A stretch of 58,446 bases of DNA from a virus: the IMG/VR virus record IMGVR_UViG_3300025012_000101, positions 1 to 58,446 of that record; one strand, 5' to 3'. How positions within the stretch are numbered: position 1 is the stretch's first letter; each line of letters begins with the position of its first letter. The notes under the pieces are model-generated. The model saw only the letters and a program-made list of their open reading frames with translations. It was not told where the DNA came from and made no database searches. Of the stretch, positions 1 through 8,936 are shown one piece after another. Position numbers and translations under genes: made by a program.

Positions 1-3000
1 CGTGGGTCGCAATCCATGAGGTTGTCGGGCATGGCGGGCTGCGCATGCTGGATGCAAAGGTGGCAGAGCATATCGACACCTTGGCGAAGAACACTACCGT
101 AGCAAAGCTGGCGCGTGCGATTGCGGTTGACCGCGGCGAGACGTTCGACAAGGCAACGCATACCGAAGAGGCGATTGCGGAGCTGGCGGCGGCCTACTTC
201 ACCAATGGCGAGAAGGAGCTGATTGACCGCTACGGCGTAAAGGCTACAGGCATCGCCAAAGATGGATTGCGCGGCATTGTGCAACGCATGATCGACACGA
301 TCCGCCGTGTTCTGGCTGTGGTGATGGGTAAGAAGATCGACGCGGTATCGGATGCCGATGTGCGCAGCGTGATTAACGCGGCACGCCGGGCAGTGGAAGG
401 TACGGAGCAAGCTGATGGGTATGGCGAACCAGGCTATGCTCTGGCATCGCGCGGCAAGCAATCCGCCGAATCTTTCGCCCGTATGGCGTTGGAAGAACTG
501 ACTTCCGAGAACGATTCCGTGTTCGCTTACAAAAAGACTTCCAGCAAGTCGATAGACGGTGCGATTCTGGATGTTGTTGATGGCGCAGAATTCATGGGAG
601 AAGATACCCGCCAGGATGAGCGTACCGAGTCACATGCGGATCGACGCTATGTCTTTAAGACACTTAATGGAAAGCCATTCTATGTGTACGAGACGGATGC
701 CGGAGAAGTATGGATCGATGTAAGCAGACTGGAAACCGGCAGCGGTGGAGGGGCAATCTATGCCGCTATCGGAAACTACGCTTTCAACACCGGCAAGCGC
801 TTCATTGGTGACCCGTTCGGTCTATCCCCGGAAGCGGTGATCAGGCGCACCCATCACATGCTTTCATCGGCACTGCGCTTTGGTACGACACGCCACTTGG
901 ATGCGGCCAAACAACAGGTATGGGGGATGCCGGAAGATGGGGTTGAACCGCTAGATTGGCGTGGCTCTGACATTGACAAAGTGGAGGCGATGATCCACAC
1001 TCTCATCGAGACGGCAGAGGAAATAGCGCCATCCATAAAGGATTTTCATTATGACTTCCAATCTAGTCAATTCAAAGACAAAACCGGAACAGTTGTCTCC
1101 GGCGCGGACATCGCGCGGCTGGTTCAAGAGAGAGACGGAGGTAACGCCGAAGACCTTGGAATTGGCACGAAAACAGCACGTCGTGTTACGGTGCTGCGAT
1201 CCTTACTGGCGGCGGATAGCAAAGGCGCATCCGGGGGGCGAAGCGGCATATTGGAGCAGCTTCTCCATTGGAGCGATTCATCCATCCCAGAAAACCTTGA
1301 AGGGCTTTTCTCCAGAAGCCCTGGCAAAGATGTCCTACATGGAGATCGTGCAGGCGATGCAGGAACGTCAAGCACGGCACTAGAATCATCTGAAGCGCCG
1401 TTATCAAGCCACGCACCGTCTGTCACCAATCCGCTTAATCTGAATACCACCGCAGCGCAGCCTGCCAATTCTTCCATCCCGGAAGAAACTGAATTCCAGA
1501 CGCGCCAGCGCCAGGTTCAGGACAAGATGAACCGCTTTAAGGTTCTTCAGGCGTGGCTCAACCATAAAGGCGTCAAGCTGACCGACAAGGCCAACGTGCA
1601 TGAGGTGGAAAACCTGATGCACGCGAAGATTGCCAACCAGACGCAGGACTTCCGCGACCAAGTTGAGGCTCCACTGTTGGAGCGCGCAGCAAAAGCCGGG
1701 TTCACGCTGGAGCAGATTGCCGATTATCTTGAAGCGCAGCACATCCCGGAAGCAAACGCGCGGATGCGCGGAATTCACCAGAACGCGAACGCCACCGCCA
1801 ACGGAATCACCGATGCAGAGGCTCAAGTAACGCTGGCGCAGTTCCAAGCCATGCCGAAGTTCGCCGAATTCACGAAGCTGGCTGACGAGTTCCGCGCCAT
1901 CGGCGATGAGACGCTGGACATGCGCCTGCGCGAAGGGCTGATTTCGCGCGACCAGTACGATGCCTATAAGGCGACATTCAAGCATTGGGTGCCGCTGCGC
2001 GGTGACGGCAAGAAGCCAGGTGTCGGCAAGGGATTGTCTGTCAACGGCAAAGAGAAGCGCCGCCTCGGGCATGGAGAGCGCGAGGGTGGTGAGTACATCA
2101 TCGAGAACTTGCTGATGGATCGTGAGCGCGCAATATACCAGGTCGAGCATAACCGCACGGTGAAGAGCATCATCCAGTTTGCGCTTGAGGCCAAAGAGCC
2201 GGACATGATCACCGTCGGCAAGCCCGAGAAGCGCCAAGTGCTGAAGGATCAGTCGGTCTTTGAGGTGCAGCACAAAGGCAAGATGATGCGCTCATTCAGT
2301 TCCGAGAACGACGCCAAGGCATTCATCAACCAGGCTATCGCGCTGTCGTCGCAGAACAAGGGCGGCGGCATGGCGCGGTCGAACTTCGCCATCGCCAAGA
2401 CCAGCGACCCGATTGTGGTGATGCAAGCCAGTCCGATGCTGGCCGAGAATGAGATTCAAGGCTACGTCGCTGGGCATACCATCCGCATCCAGCTCAATGA
2501 TGAGTTGCTGGCGCGCGCGGCAACCAATATGGGCGTAGATCAGCTTAATATGCTGCTGTCGGCTGCCCGCACGATCAATATAGGTCTATCTAAGGTCTAC
2601 ACCGCATATTCGCCGGACTTCATTTTTCGCAACGCTACCCGAGACTTCATCGCCGGAACAATCAATCTGACCGGCGACATGGGGGTGAAAATGGCCGGGA
2701 AGATTTATCTGAACTACGGCAAGGCGGCCAAAGAACTGTTCATCGCGCGCAATGACCCGCGCAAGAGCGCATGGGTGCAGAAGTACCGCGCAGCCGGGGG
2801 CAATACTGGGGCGGCCTACTTGTCCGATATTGAGCGGGTAGGGAATGACGCGCGCGCGGCCATGTATGAGCGCATGAAAGCGCTGGATGTGTACCGTACT
2901 GTATACGGGAAGCTGATTTCCGAAGGGCGTGGCCAAGTCTATGCTCATGCCTCGGCGGCGATGCGTTCTGGAATCTCAAAGTTTGGCGCGATCCCAGTTG

Positions 3001-4310
3001 TCGGCCACTTCCTGACGCTGATTGAACATCTGAATGCCGTCACCGAGAACGCTCTGCGCCTGGCTACCTACATGACGCTGGTGCAAAACGGTTATACCGA
3101 ACAGAAGGCCGCATCGGCGGCAAAGAACTCCACGGTGAATTTCAACCGCAAGGGCGAGATCAGCAACGTGGCTGGTTCGCTGTACCTATTCTTCAACCCA
3201 TCCGTACAAGGTTCTGCACGCATGTTCGGATCGTTGCTGAAATCTGAGCACAAGGGGCAGGCGCAGGCAATGGCCGGGATGCTGGCCTTTGCAGCATTTG
3301 CGCTGGCCGAGCTGGGGCGCGGTGGTGATGACGACGACGAACGAAAATGGAAGAACATTCCAGACTACGTGAAGGATCACAACATGATCCTGAAGTTTGG
3401 CGATCTGCAATGGACGATACCGGTGCCGTATGAGTTCGCGCCGTTCCATGTCCTTGGTAACTCAATATCTGATGCCGTGCATGGGGAGAGTGGCTGGAAA
3501 TCTGCGATAAAGGTACTCAAGTCGATTGTTGATAACACCACCCCGCTGGGCGATCCGTTCACCGGTGACGGCAAGGACGGAGCCAACCTGTTCCAGATGA
3601 CGCCGACACTGGTGAAGATGGCGCTGGCCCCACATGAAAATGAAAACTCATTCGGCGCACCGATTCAGCCGGAGAAGGCCAGCTACAGCAAGAACAAGCC
3701 GGACAGTCAAAATATGTTCCGCAATACCAAGGGCACGCTGTACTCGGGTGCAGCAGAATGGATGAACGAAGTCACTGGCGGATCGAAGTACCAGCCTGGC
3801 GGAGTTGATGTGTCTCCCGAGACGCTGAAGTTCTGGGTATCTTCGCTGACTGGCGGAGCCGGGCGCTTCGTGACTGACTCAATCGGCGCTGCGTATGGTG
3901 CAACTGAAGGTGTCGCGCCTGACTTGCGCAGCACACCCATTGCCAGGGTATTTGTCCGCGAGCCTAGTGTGGCGGACGCACGCTCACGGTTCTGGGAAGC
4001 GACCAACGAAGCCAAGCAAGCAGCAGACGCTTTTGCCATGGCGAAGAAGGGGCACGACGGCAGCGCGATGAAGGAAATTCGTGATGCCGACAACGACCTG
4101 ATTCAACTGTCCAGATTCGCCGACCATATGGGGAAGGCTGCCGCGAAGAAGCGTGACCTGATCGACCAGATTAGAATGAATGATCAGATGCCGCTGGCGC
4201 AGAAGCGTGAGCAGATGAAAGAGATCGAGCAGAAGGAGCAGGAATACTACGACCGATTCCTCAAGGTGTTCGACCAGAAGCAGAAGGCGCGGAAGGACAA
4301 GGCGGCGTAG
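1..4310 (+). CDS. Giant polyvalent virion protein, C-terminal part (continues from 51189 across the circular junction)
   Basis: The frame is open from base 3 and continues in phase from the gene starting at 51189, because 1-126 equals 58318-58443. These are residues about 2378-3812 of a 3,812-aa protein. At 15-32 lies a zincin motif HEVVGH, followed by helical segments. Around 3100-3320 is a region with NPSVQGSARMFGSL followed by an Ala-rich hydrophobic helix, resembling the LPD38 domain of large polyvalent proteins. The C-terminus (about 3990-4300) is charged coiled coil. Polyvalent proteins are known to be packaged in the virion and injected with the DNA to counter host defences; that role is inferred here. 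The stop is 7 bp from the convergent integrase. A small ORF at 1051-1383 overlaps it in the +1 frame. Confidence 0.85.
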   Translation, partial: WVAIHEVVGHGGLRMLDAKVAEHIDTLAKNTTVAKLARAIAVDRGETFDKATHTEEAIAELAAAYFTNGEKELIDRYGVKATGIAKDGLRGIVQRMIDTIRRVLAVVMGKKIDAVSDADVRSVINAARRAVEGTEQADGYGEPGYALASRGKQSAESFARMALEELTSENDSVFAYKKTSSKSIDGAILDVVDGAEFMGEDTRQDERTESHADRRYVFKTLNGKPFYVYETDAGEVWIDVSRLETGSGGGAIYAAIGNYAFNTGKRFIGDPFGLSPEAVIRRTHHMLSSALRFGTTRHLDAAKQQVWGMPEDGVEPLDWRGSDIDKVEAMIHTLIETAEEIAPSIKDFHYDFQSSQFKDKTGTVVSGADIARLVQERDGGNAEDLGIGTKTARRVTVLRSLLAADSKGASGGRSGILEQLLHWSDSSIPENLEGLFSRSPGKDVLHGDRAGDAGTSSTALESSEAPLSSHAPSVTNPLNLNTTAAQPANSSIPEETEFQTRQRQVQDKMNRFKVLQAWLNHKGVKLTDKANVHEVENLMHAKIANQTQDFRDQVEAPLLERAAKAGFTLEQIADYLEAQHIPEANARMRGIHQNANATANGITDAEAQVTLAQFQAMPKFAEFTKLADEFRAIGDETLDMRLREGLISRDQYDAYKATFKHWVPLRGDGKKPGVGKGLSVNGKEKRRLGHGEREGGEYIIENLLMDRERAIYQVEHNRTVKSIIQFALEAKEPDMITVGKPEKRQVLKDQSVFEVQHKGKMMRSFSSENDAKAFINQAIALSSQNKGGGMARSNFAIAKTSDPIVVMQASPMLAENEIQGYVAGHTIRIQLNDELLARAATNMGVDQLNMLLSAARTINIGLSKVYTAYSPDFIFRNATRDFIAGTINLTGDMGVKMAGKIYLNYGKAAKELFIARNDPRKSAWVQKYRAAGGNTGAAYLSDIERVGNDARAAMYERMKALDVYRTVYGKLISEGRGQVYAHASAAMRSGISKFGAIPVVGHFLTLIEHLNAVTENALRLATYMTLVQNGYTEQKAASAAKNSTVNFNRKGEISNVAGSLYLFFNPSVQGSARMFGSLLKSEHKGQAQAMAGMLAFAAFALAELGRGGDDDDERKWKNIPDYVKDHNMILKFGDLQWTIPVPYEFAPFHVLGNSISDAVHGESGWKSAIKVLKSIVDNTTPLGDPFTGDGKDGANLFQMTPTLVKMALAPHENENSFGAPIQPEKASYSKNKPDSQNMFRNTKGTLYSGAAEWMNEVTGGSKYQPGGVDVSPETLKFWVSSLTGGAGRFVTDSIGAAYGATEGVAPDLRSTPIARVFVREPSVADARSRFWEATNEAKQAADAFAMAKKGHDGSAMKEIRDADNDLIQLSRFADHMGKAAAKKRDLIDQIRMNDQMPLAQKREQMKEIEQKEQEYYDRFLKVFDQKQKARKDKAA
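1051..1383 (+). CDS. Possible nested small gene inside the giant polyvalent gene (+1 frame)
   Basis: This 110-codon ORF lies in the +1 frame of the giant gene. An AAGGA sequence sits 8 nt before its ATG. Its product has ordinary protein composition (Trp, Tyr, Cys and charged residues mixed), while the giant frame over the same bases is Gly/Ser-rich and linker-like, especially towards the end. Two further ORFs of the same type, in the same +1 frame, occur at 53641 and 54697. I recognise no domain. It may be a real overprinted gene or a chance ORF; comparison with related phages would decide. Confidence 0.35.
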   Translation: MTSNLVNSKTKPEQLSPARTSRGWFKRETEVTPKTLELARKQHVVLRCCDPYWRRIAKAHPGGEAAYWSSFSIGAIHPSQKTLKGFSPEALAKMSYMEIVQAMQERQARH

Positions 4311-4317
4311 TGCGGTT

Positions 4318-5295
4318 TCAAAGCCTGCTTGCCAGATTCTCTGCGCTCTCATTGTAGTATATCATCAACATTTTTAGGTCACGGTGCCCGACCATACGCG
4401 CCAGCGCTAGCACGTCGAGCTTCTTTGCCAGCCGAGTAATCGCGGTATGGCGCAGGTCGTGGAATGTCAGCCCTTCGACTTCCGCCATCTTCTTCGCCTT
4501 GCGGAAATTGGCGTCTATCTGCGCGGTGGATAAATTAAACACCACGCTTTCGGTTCCCATCTGCCGCAGCAGCCTGATCGCCTCTTCCGATAGCGGCACG
4601 TCCCGGCTGGCTGCGTCCGTCTTGCCACTATCAACATGCATGTATCGCTTTTGTATATGCACGTTCTGCCAGTCCAGCGCTGCAATTTCACCGGCGCGCA
4701 TGGCTGATTCGATGGCGAATAGCATTGCCGCCCCGACCCTCGCGCCCACCGATCTTGGGGGTTCATTCCTGCTGTAGCCAAGCGCCACGGATAGCAACTC
4801 AATTTCATTCTGTGTTGCGATTCTGTCCCTTGCCTTTCCGTGTGCCGGCACCTTTACGCCGCGCATCGGGTGTTCTTTCAGCCAGTGCCATTCATTTATG
4901 GCAGTGGTGCAAGCAGACGACAGTAGCACCCACTCCCGGCGCACGCTTGACGATGTCACAGATTCAAGCCGCCTATCCCGCCACGACGCGAAATCTGGCT
5001 GCTTGAGTTCGGATAGTTTCACCTTGGCTATCTTGTCCCGCATGATAAGGTTGATGCGCAACCGCTCCCAGCGCTCCCCCTTCTTGGTTGGCGATACCTC
5101 GTCACGGTATTTCTCAAGGAGCTGGCCGAATGTTTTATTCGGTACATCTCCGCGCTTCCCTGCTATTATCTCGGCCTCGATTGAGGTAGCCCAGGATTGA
5201 GCTTCAGCCTTTGTTGAAAACGTCGCGGAGGCACGCTTTCCGTGCTTGGAAACTTCTGCGCGCCACCCGGTTTCTGATTTTCTGAAAGATGCCAT
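4318..5295 (-). CDS. int: Tyrosine-type site-specific integrase
   Basis: A 325-aa tyrosine recombinase that would catalyse phage integration at attP/attB. The N-terminal 60 residues form an arm-binding domain, then a SAM-like core-binding domain (about 55-150), then the catalytic domain with R200, K225, H279-x-x-R282 (HDLRHT), H304 and the nucleophile Y313 (or Y314, in IYYN). Length and motifs are complete. The start codon lies inside the first of three 11-bp TTGCGTAA repeats at 5295-5327, which are probable arm-type sites, so Int may bind over its own start. No strong ribosome-binding site is visible. A minus-strand terminator at 5392-5426 separates it from the upstream operon, so its expression may be separate from the early operon. 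Confidence 0.95.
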   Translation of the reverse strand: MASFRKSETGWRAEVSKHGKRASATFSTKAEAQSWATSIEAEIIAGKRGDVPNKTFGQLLEKYRDEVSPTKKGERWERLRINLIMRDKIAKVKLSELKQPDFASWRDRRLESVTSSSVRREWVLLSSACTTAINEWHWLKEHPMRGVKVPAHGKARDRIATQNEIELLSVALGYSRNEPPRSVGARVGAAMLFAIESAMRAGEIAALDWQNVHIQKRYMHVDSGKTDAASRDVPLSEEAIRLLRQMGTESVVFNLSTAQIDANFRKAKKMAEVEGLTFHDLRHTAITRLAKKLDVLALARMVGHRDLKMLMIYYNESAENLASRL

Positions 5296-5327
5296 TGCGT
5301 AATTCTTGCGTAAAATTTGCGTAAATC
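5295..5327 (+). repeat. Three tandem 11-bp repeats, probable integrase arm sites (P' side)
   Basis: TTGCGTAA occurs at 5295-5302, 5306-5313 and 5317-5324, each exactly 11 bp (one helical turn) apart. Two further copies (TGCGTAA at 5495-5501 and TTGCGC at 5505-5510) lie on the other side of the candidate core, again 11 bp apart. Helically phased direct repeats flanking a core is the usual layout of arm sites for tyrosine integrases. Confidence 0.65.
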
Positions 5328-5391
5328 ATAACAGGCTAAAGTAGGAAAGTGTGGAAAATACTAGGGATTGTGAAAGCGTGGAAGTGGCATG

Positions 5392-5426
5392 AAAAAAGCC
5401 CCGAAGGGCTTATTCTACGGGGCTTT
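5392..5426 (-). terminator. Rho-independent terminator between xis and int
   Basis: A 9-bp stem (AAAGCCCCG at 5395-5403 pairs with CGGGGCTTT at 5418-5426) is followed on the minus strand by a run of T. It lies between the excisionase and the integrase in the minus direction, within the attP region. Confidence 0.65.
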
Positions 5427-5439
5427 AGTGCTGTTTACG

Positions 5440-5460
5440 TGGTGCCCAGAAGAGGACTTG
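5440..5460 (-). other. Candidate attP core: 3' end of a tRNA gene
   Basis: Read on the minus strand, these 21 bases match the 3' end of a tRNA: part of the T loop (CAAGT), T-stem strand CCTCT, acceptor strand TCTGGGC, discriminator A and an encoded CCA. The rest of the tRNA is absent, as expected for an attP that restores the host tRNA gene on integration. The acceptor strand would pair with GCCCAGA; I do not assign the isotype. It lies between the two groups of arm-type repeats. Confidence 0.7.
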
Positions 5461-5480
5461 GAAAGCTAGTATTTAAGCGG

Positions 5481-5494
5481 GTTTCACGTGAAAC
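5481..5494. promoter_or_regulatory. parS: parS-like palindrome inside attP
   Basis: GTTTCACGTGAAAC is a perfect 14-bp palindrome identical to the core of the conserved bacterial parS site bound by ParB. Only the two outermost bases of the 16-bp consensus differ. It sits 20 bp from the tRNA core and directly abuts the arm-type repeat at 5495. No parA or parB gene is in the genome, so the ligand would be host ParB, if any. Confidence 0.6.
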
Positions 5495-5515
5495 TGCGTA
5501 ATTATTGCGCTATGC
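5494..5515 (+). repeat. Two 11-bp arm-type repeats (P side of attP)
   Basis: CTGCGTAATTA (5494-5504) and TTGCGCTATGC (5505-5515) are in tandem with the 11-bp period seen at 5295-5327 and in the same orientation. The second overlaps the stop codon of the excisionase gene. Confidence 0.5.
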
Positions 5516-5740
5516 TGCACGTCTTTCCTGATGGCGCTGCATCCATGTCAGCACTTCATCTGCCATCCACCTTGGCGTCGATCTTCCACCCCCAGCAAGC
5601 GGCAGCCGGATCGCCTGCGGGAACCCTGGCGCAGTGGCGACATGCTCTTTGAAATACTTGGGTTTCATTTGCAATATTCCGGCGATATAGTCACCATCCC
5701 AAAGCTGGAGTTCGGTTGGAATTTCTTTTGGCTGCCTCAT
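5510..5740 (-). CDS. xis: AlpA-like excisionase / DNA-binding regulator
   Basis: This is a 76-aa basic protein starting at 5740, where AAGGAG lies 8 nt upstream and the ATG overlaps the previous stop as ATGA. The ORF is open further upstream, but that start is poorer. Residues about 15-70 match the winged-helix layout of small excisionases: an access helix (DGDYIAGILQMKPKYF) followed by a wing and Trp-rich helix. Its position immediately beside attP and int argues for a directionality factor that bends attP, favouring excision. The family assignment rests on pattern and context. Confidence 0.65.
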   Translation of the reverse strand: MRQPKEIPTELQLWDGDYIAGILQMKPKYFKEHVATAPGFPQAIRLPLAGGGRSTPRWMADEVLTWMQRHQERRAA

Positions 5741-5922
5741 TCTATTTCTCCTTGCTGAGTGGCCGAACATCCATTCGGCACGAAGTCCTCGCAGACATCC
5801 TGTCCGGCGCGAAATTCGTTGAAGTCTTGGAACGATTGAATCGCGCTCGGTTTCGCCGTGAAGCGGTAGCACTCTTCACGGCTTGGGCATTGCGTGTCTT
5901 GGCACATGGATATATCAGGCAT
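5737..5922 (-). CDS. Small cysteine-rich phage protein
   Basis: A 61-aa protein with the cysteine pattern C-x4-C-x5-C and a fourth Cys near residue 44, suggesting a metal-binding knuckle. GAGGA precedes its ATG by 6 nt, and its stop overlaps the start of the excisionase (ATGA). Similar short Cys-containing ORFs occur in early regions of proteobacterial phages, but I know of no function. Confidence 0.6.
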   Translation of the reverse strand: MPDISMCQDTQCPSREECYRFTAKPSAIQSFQDFNEFRAGQDVCEDFVPNGCSATQQGEIE

Positions 5923-5946
5923 GGTGCGTCCTCAAAATGGTAGAAA

Positions 5947-6414
5947 TTAAAAAGGAATATCGTCATCGAAGTTGTCGAACGCACCAGCGCCTTGAGCAGG
6001 CGGATTATCTGGACGCGCGTTCCCTGCTGGCTTCGCTGCCGGAGCTGGGCGCGACTGCTCAGCTTGTTCGTGATCGCCGCCTTGCTGCCTGCTGCTCAGC
6101 ATCTGCATTTCGTTTACGATGATCTCGGTGGTGTAACGGTCTTGGCCCTCTTTTGTCTGATATTTTCGGGTTTGCAACTTACCTTCGATGTAGACCTGAG
6201 AACCCTTCTTCAGGTACTCTCCCGCCACTTCCGCCAGCCGACGGTAGAACACCAGGTTGTGCCATTCTGTCTTTTCCTGTTTTTCACCGGCCTTGTCTTT
6301 CCAGGTTTCGGAAGTCGCAAGCGTGGCGTTGGTCACCGCTTCGCCGTTGGTCATGTAGCGTGTTTCCGGGTCTTTGCCCAGGCGGCCTATCAGAATCACT
6401 TTGTTCACGCTCAT
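5947..6414 (-). CDS. ssb: Single-stranded DNA-binding protein
   Basis: A 155-aa SSB with an N-terminal OB fold starting [17 protein letters not shown], a conserved WHNLVFY strand near residue 52, a Gln/Pro/Ala-rich linker, and the acidic tail DDDIPF that recruits repair and replication partners. It coats ssDNA during phage replication and recombination. It is translationally coupled (ATGA at 6411-6414) to the methyltransferase upstream, in the leftward operon that also encodes the exonuclease and putative annealing protein. Confidence 0.95.
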   Translation of the reverse strand: MSVNKVILIGRLGKDPETRYMTNGEAVTNATLATSETWKDKAGEKQEKTEWHNLVFYRRLAEVAGEYLKKGSQVYIEGKLQTRKYQTKEGQDRYTTEIIVNEMQMLSSRQQGGDHEQAEQSRPAPAAKPAGNARPDNPPAQGAGAFDNFDDDIPF

Positions 6415-7319
6415 ACTGCTCTCCTTAGTGCTTCAATAACATCGCAAGCCACAACCGGTACAACTGCATTGCCCAGCATGTGCATTGCGTCCTTTGCTCG
6501 TTCTGGAAGCAGGTAATGATGAGGAAACCCCATAAACTTCCTGCACTCTTCAACCGATAGCATGCGCATGCGGTCGCCATCTATAACTGCCCAACGGTCG
6601 CGCGTCGTGATTGTTCCAACTGGGCGGCTCAGGCTACGCCCACCTCGCTCGTTTCCGTAATAGGCGGTCAGGAATCTGCTGCCATGCACTTTGCGCCCTT
6701 CCGATATGCGCGCAAGCGTAGCCACGCTGCGCCCGGCCTTGTTAATTGAAGACCATCGCCCGGCGTTGAAGTCTATGATTTCAGCCGACCCGACATGCTC
6801 GCGCCGTGGCAGGTTTAGTTCGATAGGGTGCTTGCTGCGCGTTCCGACGATAAACAGGCGGCGTCTGTGCTGCGGAACTCCATGATCGGCAGCATCAATA
6901 ATCATGGGCGATAGAGCATAGCCAAGCGCACCCATAGCAGAACACCACGCCGGGTACAGCGACCACTTGGCGAACTCAGGAACGTTCTCTACCGTGAATG
7001 ATTCTGGCCGGTGATATTCGGCAGCGCTTACGACTGCCCATGCCGTGCTTCGCTGGGCATCATGGTGCGGACGCTCCTTTCCACGCGCTCGGCTATGGCC
7101 TTGGCATGCAGGTGATGCCATAAGTAGATCATGTGCAGGAATCTGCTTCCAGTCAGCTTGATGCAAATCTTGGCAGGCATGGATAGTTTCTGGATGGTTG
7201 GCCGCATGAATATTCACGGCAGCTTGCCAATGGTTTGCCGCCCATACAACCTTAACACCGGCCATTTTTGCGCCGGTCGAAAAACCGCCAGCTCCAGCGA
7301 ATAGATCAATTGCATTCAC
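6411..7319 (-). CDS. DNA (cytosine-5) methyltransferase 1
   Basis: A 302-aa C5 cytosine methyltransferase. Motif [11 protein letters not shown] is at residues 5-14. The catalytic loop reads SPACQGHS with C72 (the usual Pro before Cys is Ala). ENV is at 111-113, QHRRR at 150-154 and motif X (LGNAVVP) near the C-terminus. It would methylate phage or host DNA at an unknown site, probably to evade restriction. No cognate restriction gene is nearby. ATGA overlaps link it to the genes on both sides, so it is part of the early operon. A second, unrelated-looking C5 methyltransferase lies at 23333. Confidence 0.9.
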   Translation of the reverse strand: MNAIDLFAGAGGFSTGAKMAGVKVVWAANHWQAAVNIHAANHPETIHACQDLHQADWKQIPAHDLLMASPACQGHSRARGKERPHHDAQRSTAWAVVSAAEYHRPESFTVENVPEFAKWSLYPAWCSAMGALGYALSPMIIDAADHGVPQHRRRLFIVGTRSKHPIELNLPRREHVGSAEIIDFNAGRWSSINKAGRSVATLARISEGRKVHGSRFLTAYYGNERGGRSLSRPVGTITTRDRWAVIDGDRMRMLSVEECRKFMGFPHHYLLPERAKDAMHMLGNAVVPVVACDVIEALRRAV

Positions 7320-8365
7320 GCTATCCTCTCCGGGTAGCCGTCATGCAGCACGCCATCTAGCAGGCGTCCGGCTGCTTTCTTTCCAATACGTGCGACCGCT
7401 GCATCACCTTTTCGGAAATGCCCATCCGGCTCTCGCCCGTCTCCTTGCAGGTAGCGGACGTGGCCACGGCGCAAATCGCCGCCTTCATCGCCGCCAGCAC
7501 GCGCTTGATGCGGTGCCCACTCTCCCCACTGCTTGAACAGAAACGGTACGCCAGCCTCTGCACACTGATCGCGCAGGCTTCTTGCCCAATCAGGATGTAT
7601 CGGTCGAGCGTTGGGGCCGGATTCACCGCCACAAACAACCCAGTCTATCCTTGGGTGCCCTGGGAACTCACGTTGCAACATATCAACGCGGTTCCCGTCA
7701 AAAGGAACAGTGCATGACACCGCGCCGAGCATCGGCTCAACACTGATCCAGTGAACGGCTGCTGGCGTTTGCAGCAACAGCGGGATGCGCGCGTCGGCGG
7801 CTTCCTGATTCTCGACGCTAATGCCGAGCCACACATTCGGCAGGGGGAATTGTGTGAACACGCTTACCTTATTGCCCGGATCGCCGATGTGCGATAGGTT
7901 GGCATAACGCTGTGGCTCCATCGATTCGGCGAAAGCATCACCGGCACGTACCCACTTGTCACGGACGGCGCTCAACCGTAGATAATCCAGCATCCGCTCC
8001 GTCCTCTTCGTGAGCACCTGAAACGTGTGCTGCTTCGCCAGCGCCATCACCGCAAACACTTGGTCGATAAACTCATCCGGCACGCTCTCGTGAAACAGGT
8101 CGGACATGCTGTTCACGAACACCATGCGCGGGCGCTTCCATCGAAGCGGGTCTTGCAAATGTTCCGGCACCAGCTTGATGTTCCCATTCCAGCGCTTCGT
8201 TTCTGGATTGATCGTGCCTTCGTATGGCTGGCCAGCGCCGCAGAACCGCGCGGCCATGCTCTCGGCATAGCAGTTCATGCAGCCAGCGGAAACGCGAGTG
8301 CAGCCGCGCACTGGGTTCCATGTCTCGTCAGTCCAAGCTATCCCGCCGTTGCGCTGGTCAGCCAT
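7316..8365 (-). CDS. Phage Gp37/Gp68 family protein (DUF5131)
   Basis: A 349-aa protein of the phage Gp37/Gp68 (DUF5131) family. It opens with the family's TWNPVRGC and has a cysteine cluster C22-x6-C29-x2-C32, then FVNSMSDLFH, and later WISVEPML and CGGESG motifs. The cysteine trio recalls Fe-S/radical-SAM enzymes, but a catalytic activity is not established here. It overlaps both neighbouring genes in a tightly coupled cluster with DNA methyltransferase and NTP pyrophosphohydrolase, suggesting nucleotide or DNA modification. Confidence 0.8.
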   Translation of the reverse strand: MADQRNGGIAWTDETWNPVRGCTRVSAGCMNCYAESMAARFCGAGQPYEGTINPETKRWNGNIKLVPEHLQDPLRWKRPRMVFVNSMSDLFHESVPDEFIDQVFAVMALAKQHTFQVLTKRTERMLDYLRLSAVRDKWVRAGDAFAESMEPQRYANLSHIGDPGNKVSVFTQFPLPNVWLGISVENQEAADARIPLLLQTPAAVHWISVEPMLGAVSCTVPFDGNRVDMLQREFPGHPRIDWVVCGGESGPNARPIHPDWARSLRDQCAEAGVPFLFKQWGEWAPHQARAGGDEGGDLRRGHVRYLQGDGREPDGHFRKGDAAVARIGKKAAGRLLDGVLHDGYPERIA

Positions 8366-8936
8366 TTGCAGATTCCTTGCACACGAATGGCGCGATATTC
8401 GGCGATGTCCATCCGCCCGGCTTCTTCACTTTGCCGTTTGCGTCCTTGATGGCGACGAGGCCGAGGCCGTTGCAAACTCCGCAATCAACCAATCCTCGTT
8501 CATCGCTAAAATGATGCTTCCCGTTCCCGCATGAACATTCCACCAGCTTTGCCAGATTCGCCCGCGCCACTTCCCCGGCTGCGCCTTCCACGTCAGCACC
8601 TTGAGATAGGGCGCTTCCAATGGTTACCCAGGCAAGGTCGATATCTGCGTCAAGCATGGCGGCGCGGTCTGCAAGCTCAACGGCCTTGTCGAATTCTCCG
8701 ACCTTCATCCCCTGCGAAACGTCATGCAGAATGTCGCGCAAGTGCATCAGTCGCATCACTCCGGAAACATCTGCATCAGGTTCCAGAGATATTCCTTCAA
8801 TCAGTGCATCAACCTTCTCGCACATTTCTTCCGTCTGCAACCCGATATACAGCGCCGTCTGCCGCACGTTGTAGCGGTCTGTGGTGCATCCGATGGCTTC
8901 GGTGAACTGGCGTACTACTTTGATGATGTCGGTCAT
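8358..8936 (-). CDS. All-alpha NTP pyrophosphohydrolase (MazG/PRA-PH-like) with C-terminal zinc ribbon
   Basis: This 192-aa protein has an all-alpha pyrophosphohydrolase-like N-terminus: VRQFTEAIG near the start, the acidic helix TEEMCEKVD around 35-43 for metal binding, and DIDLAWVTIGSALSQG near 96-111. A C-terminal CxC...CxxC knuckle follows. Family members hydrolyse dNTPs to dNMP and pyrophosphate, shaping nucleotide pools. Its start overlaps the stop of the DGR reverse transcriptase gene by ATGA, so the two are co-translated; any role in DGR fidelity is speculation. Confidence 0.7.
   Translation of the reverse strand: MTDIIKVVRQFTEAIGCTTDRYNVRQTALYIGLQTEEMCEKVDALIEGISLEPDADVSGVMRLMHLRDILHDVSQGMKVGEFDKAVELADRAAMLDADIDLAWVTIGSALSQGADVEGAAGEVARANLAKLVECSCGNGKHHFSDERGLVDCGVCNGLGLVAIKDANGKVKKPGGWTSPNIAPFVCKESANG

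Noticed and set aside
1404-2273. 289-codon ORF on the minus strand opposite the giant gene
   Set aside because: Antisense of a clearly coding frame, Leu/Arg/Val-rich shadow composition, no ribosome-binding site or domain.
5440-5460. Functional tRNA gene
   Set aside because: Only the 3' end is present; no anticodon or D arm can be folded in the flanks, so it is an attachment core.
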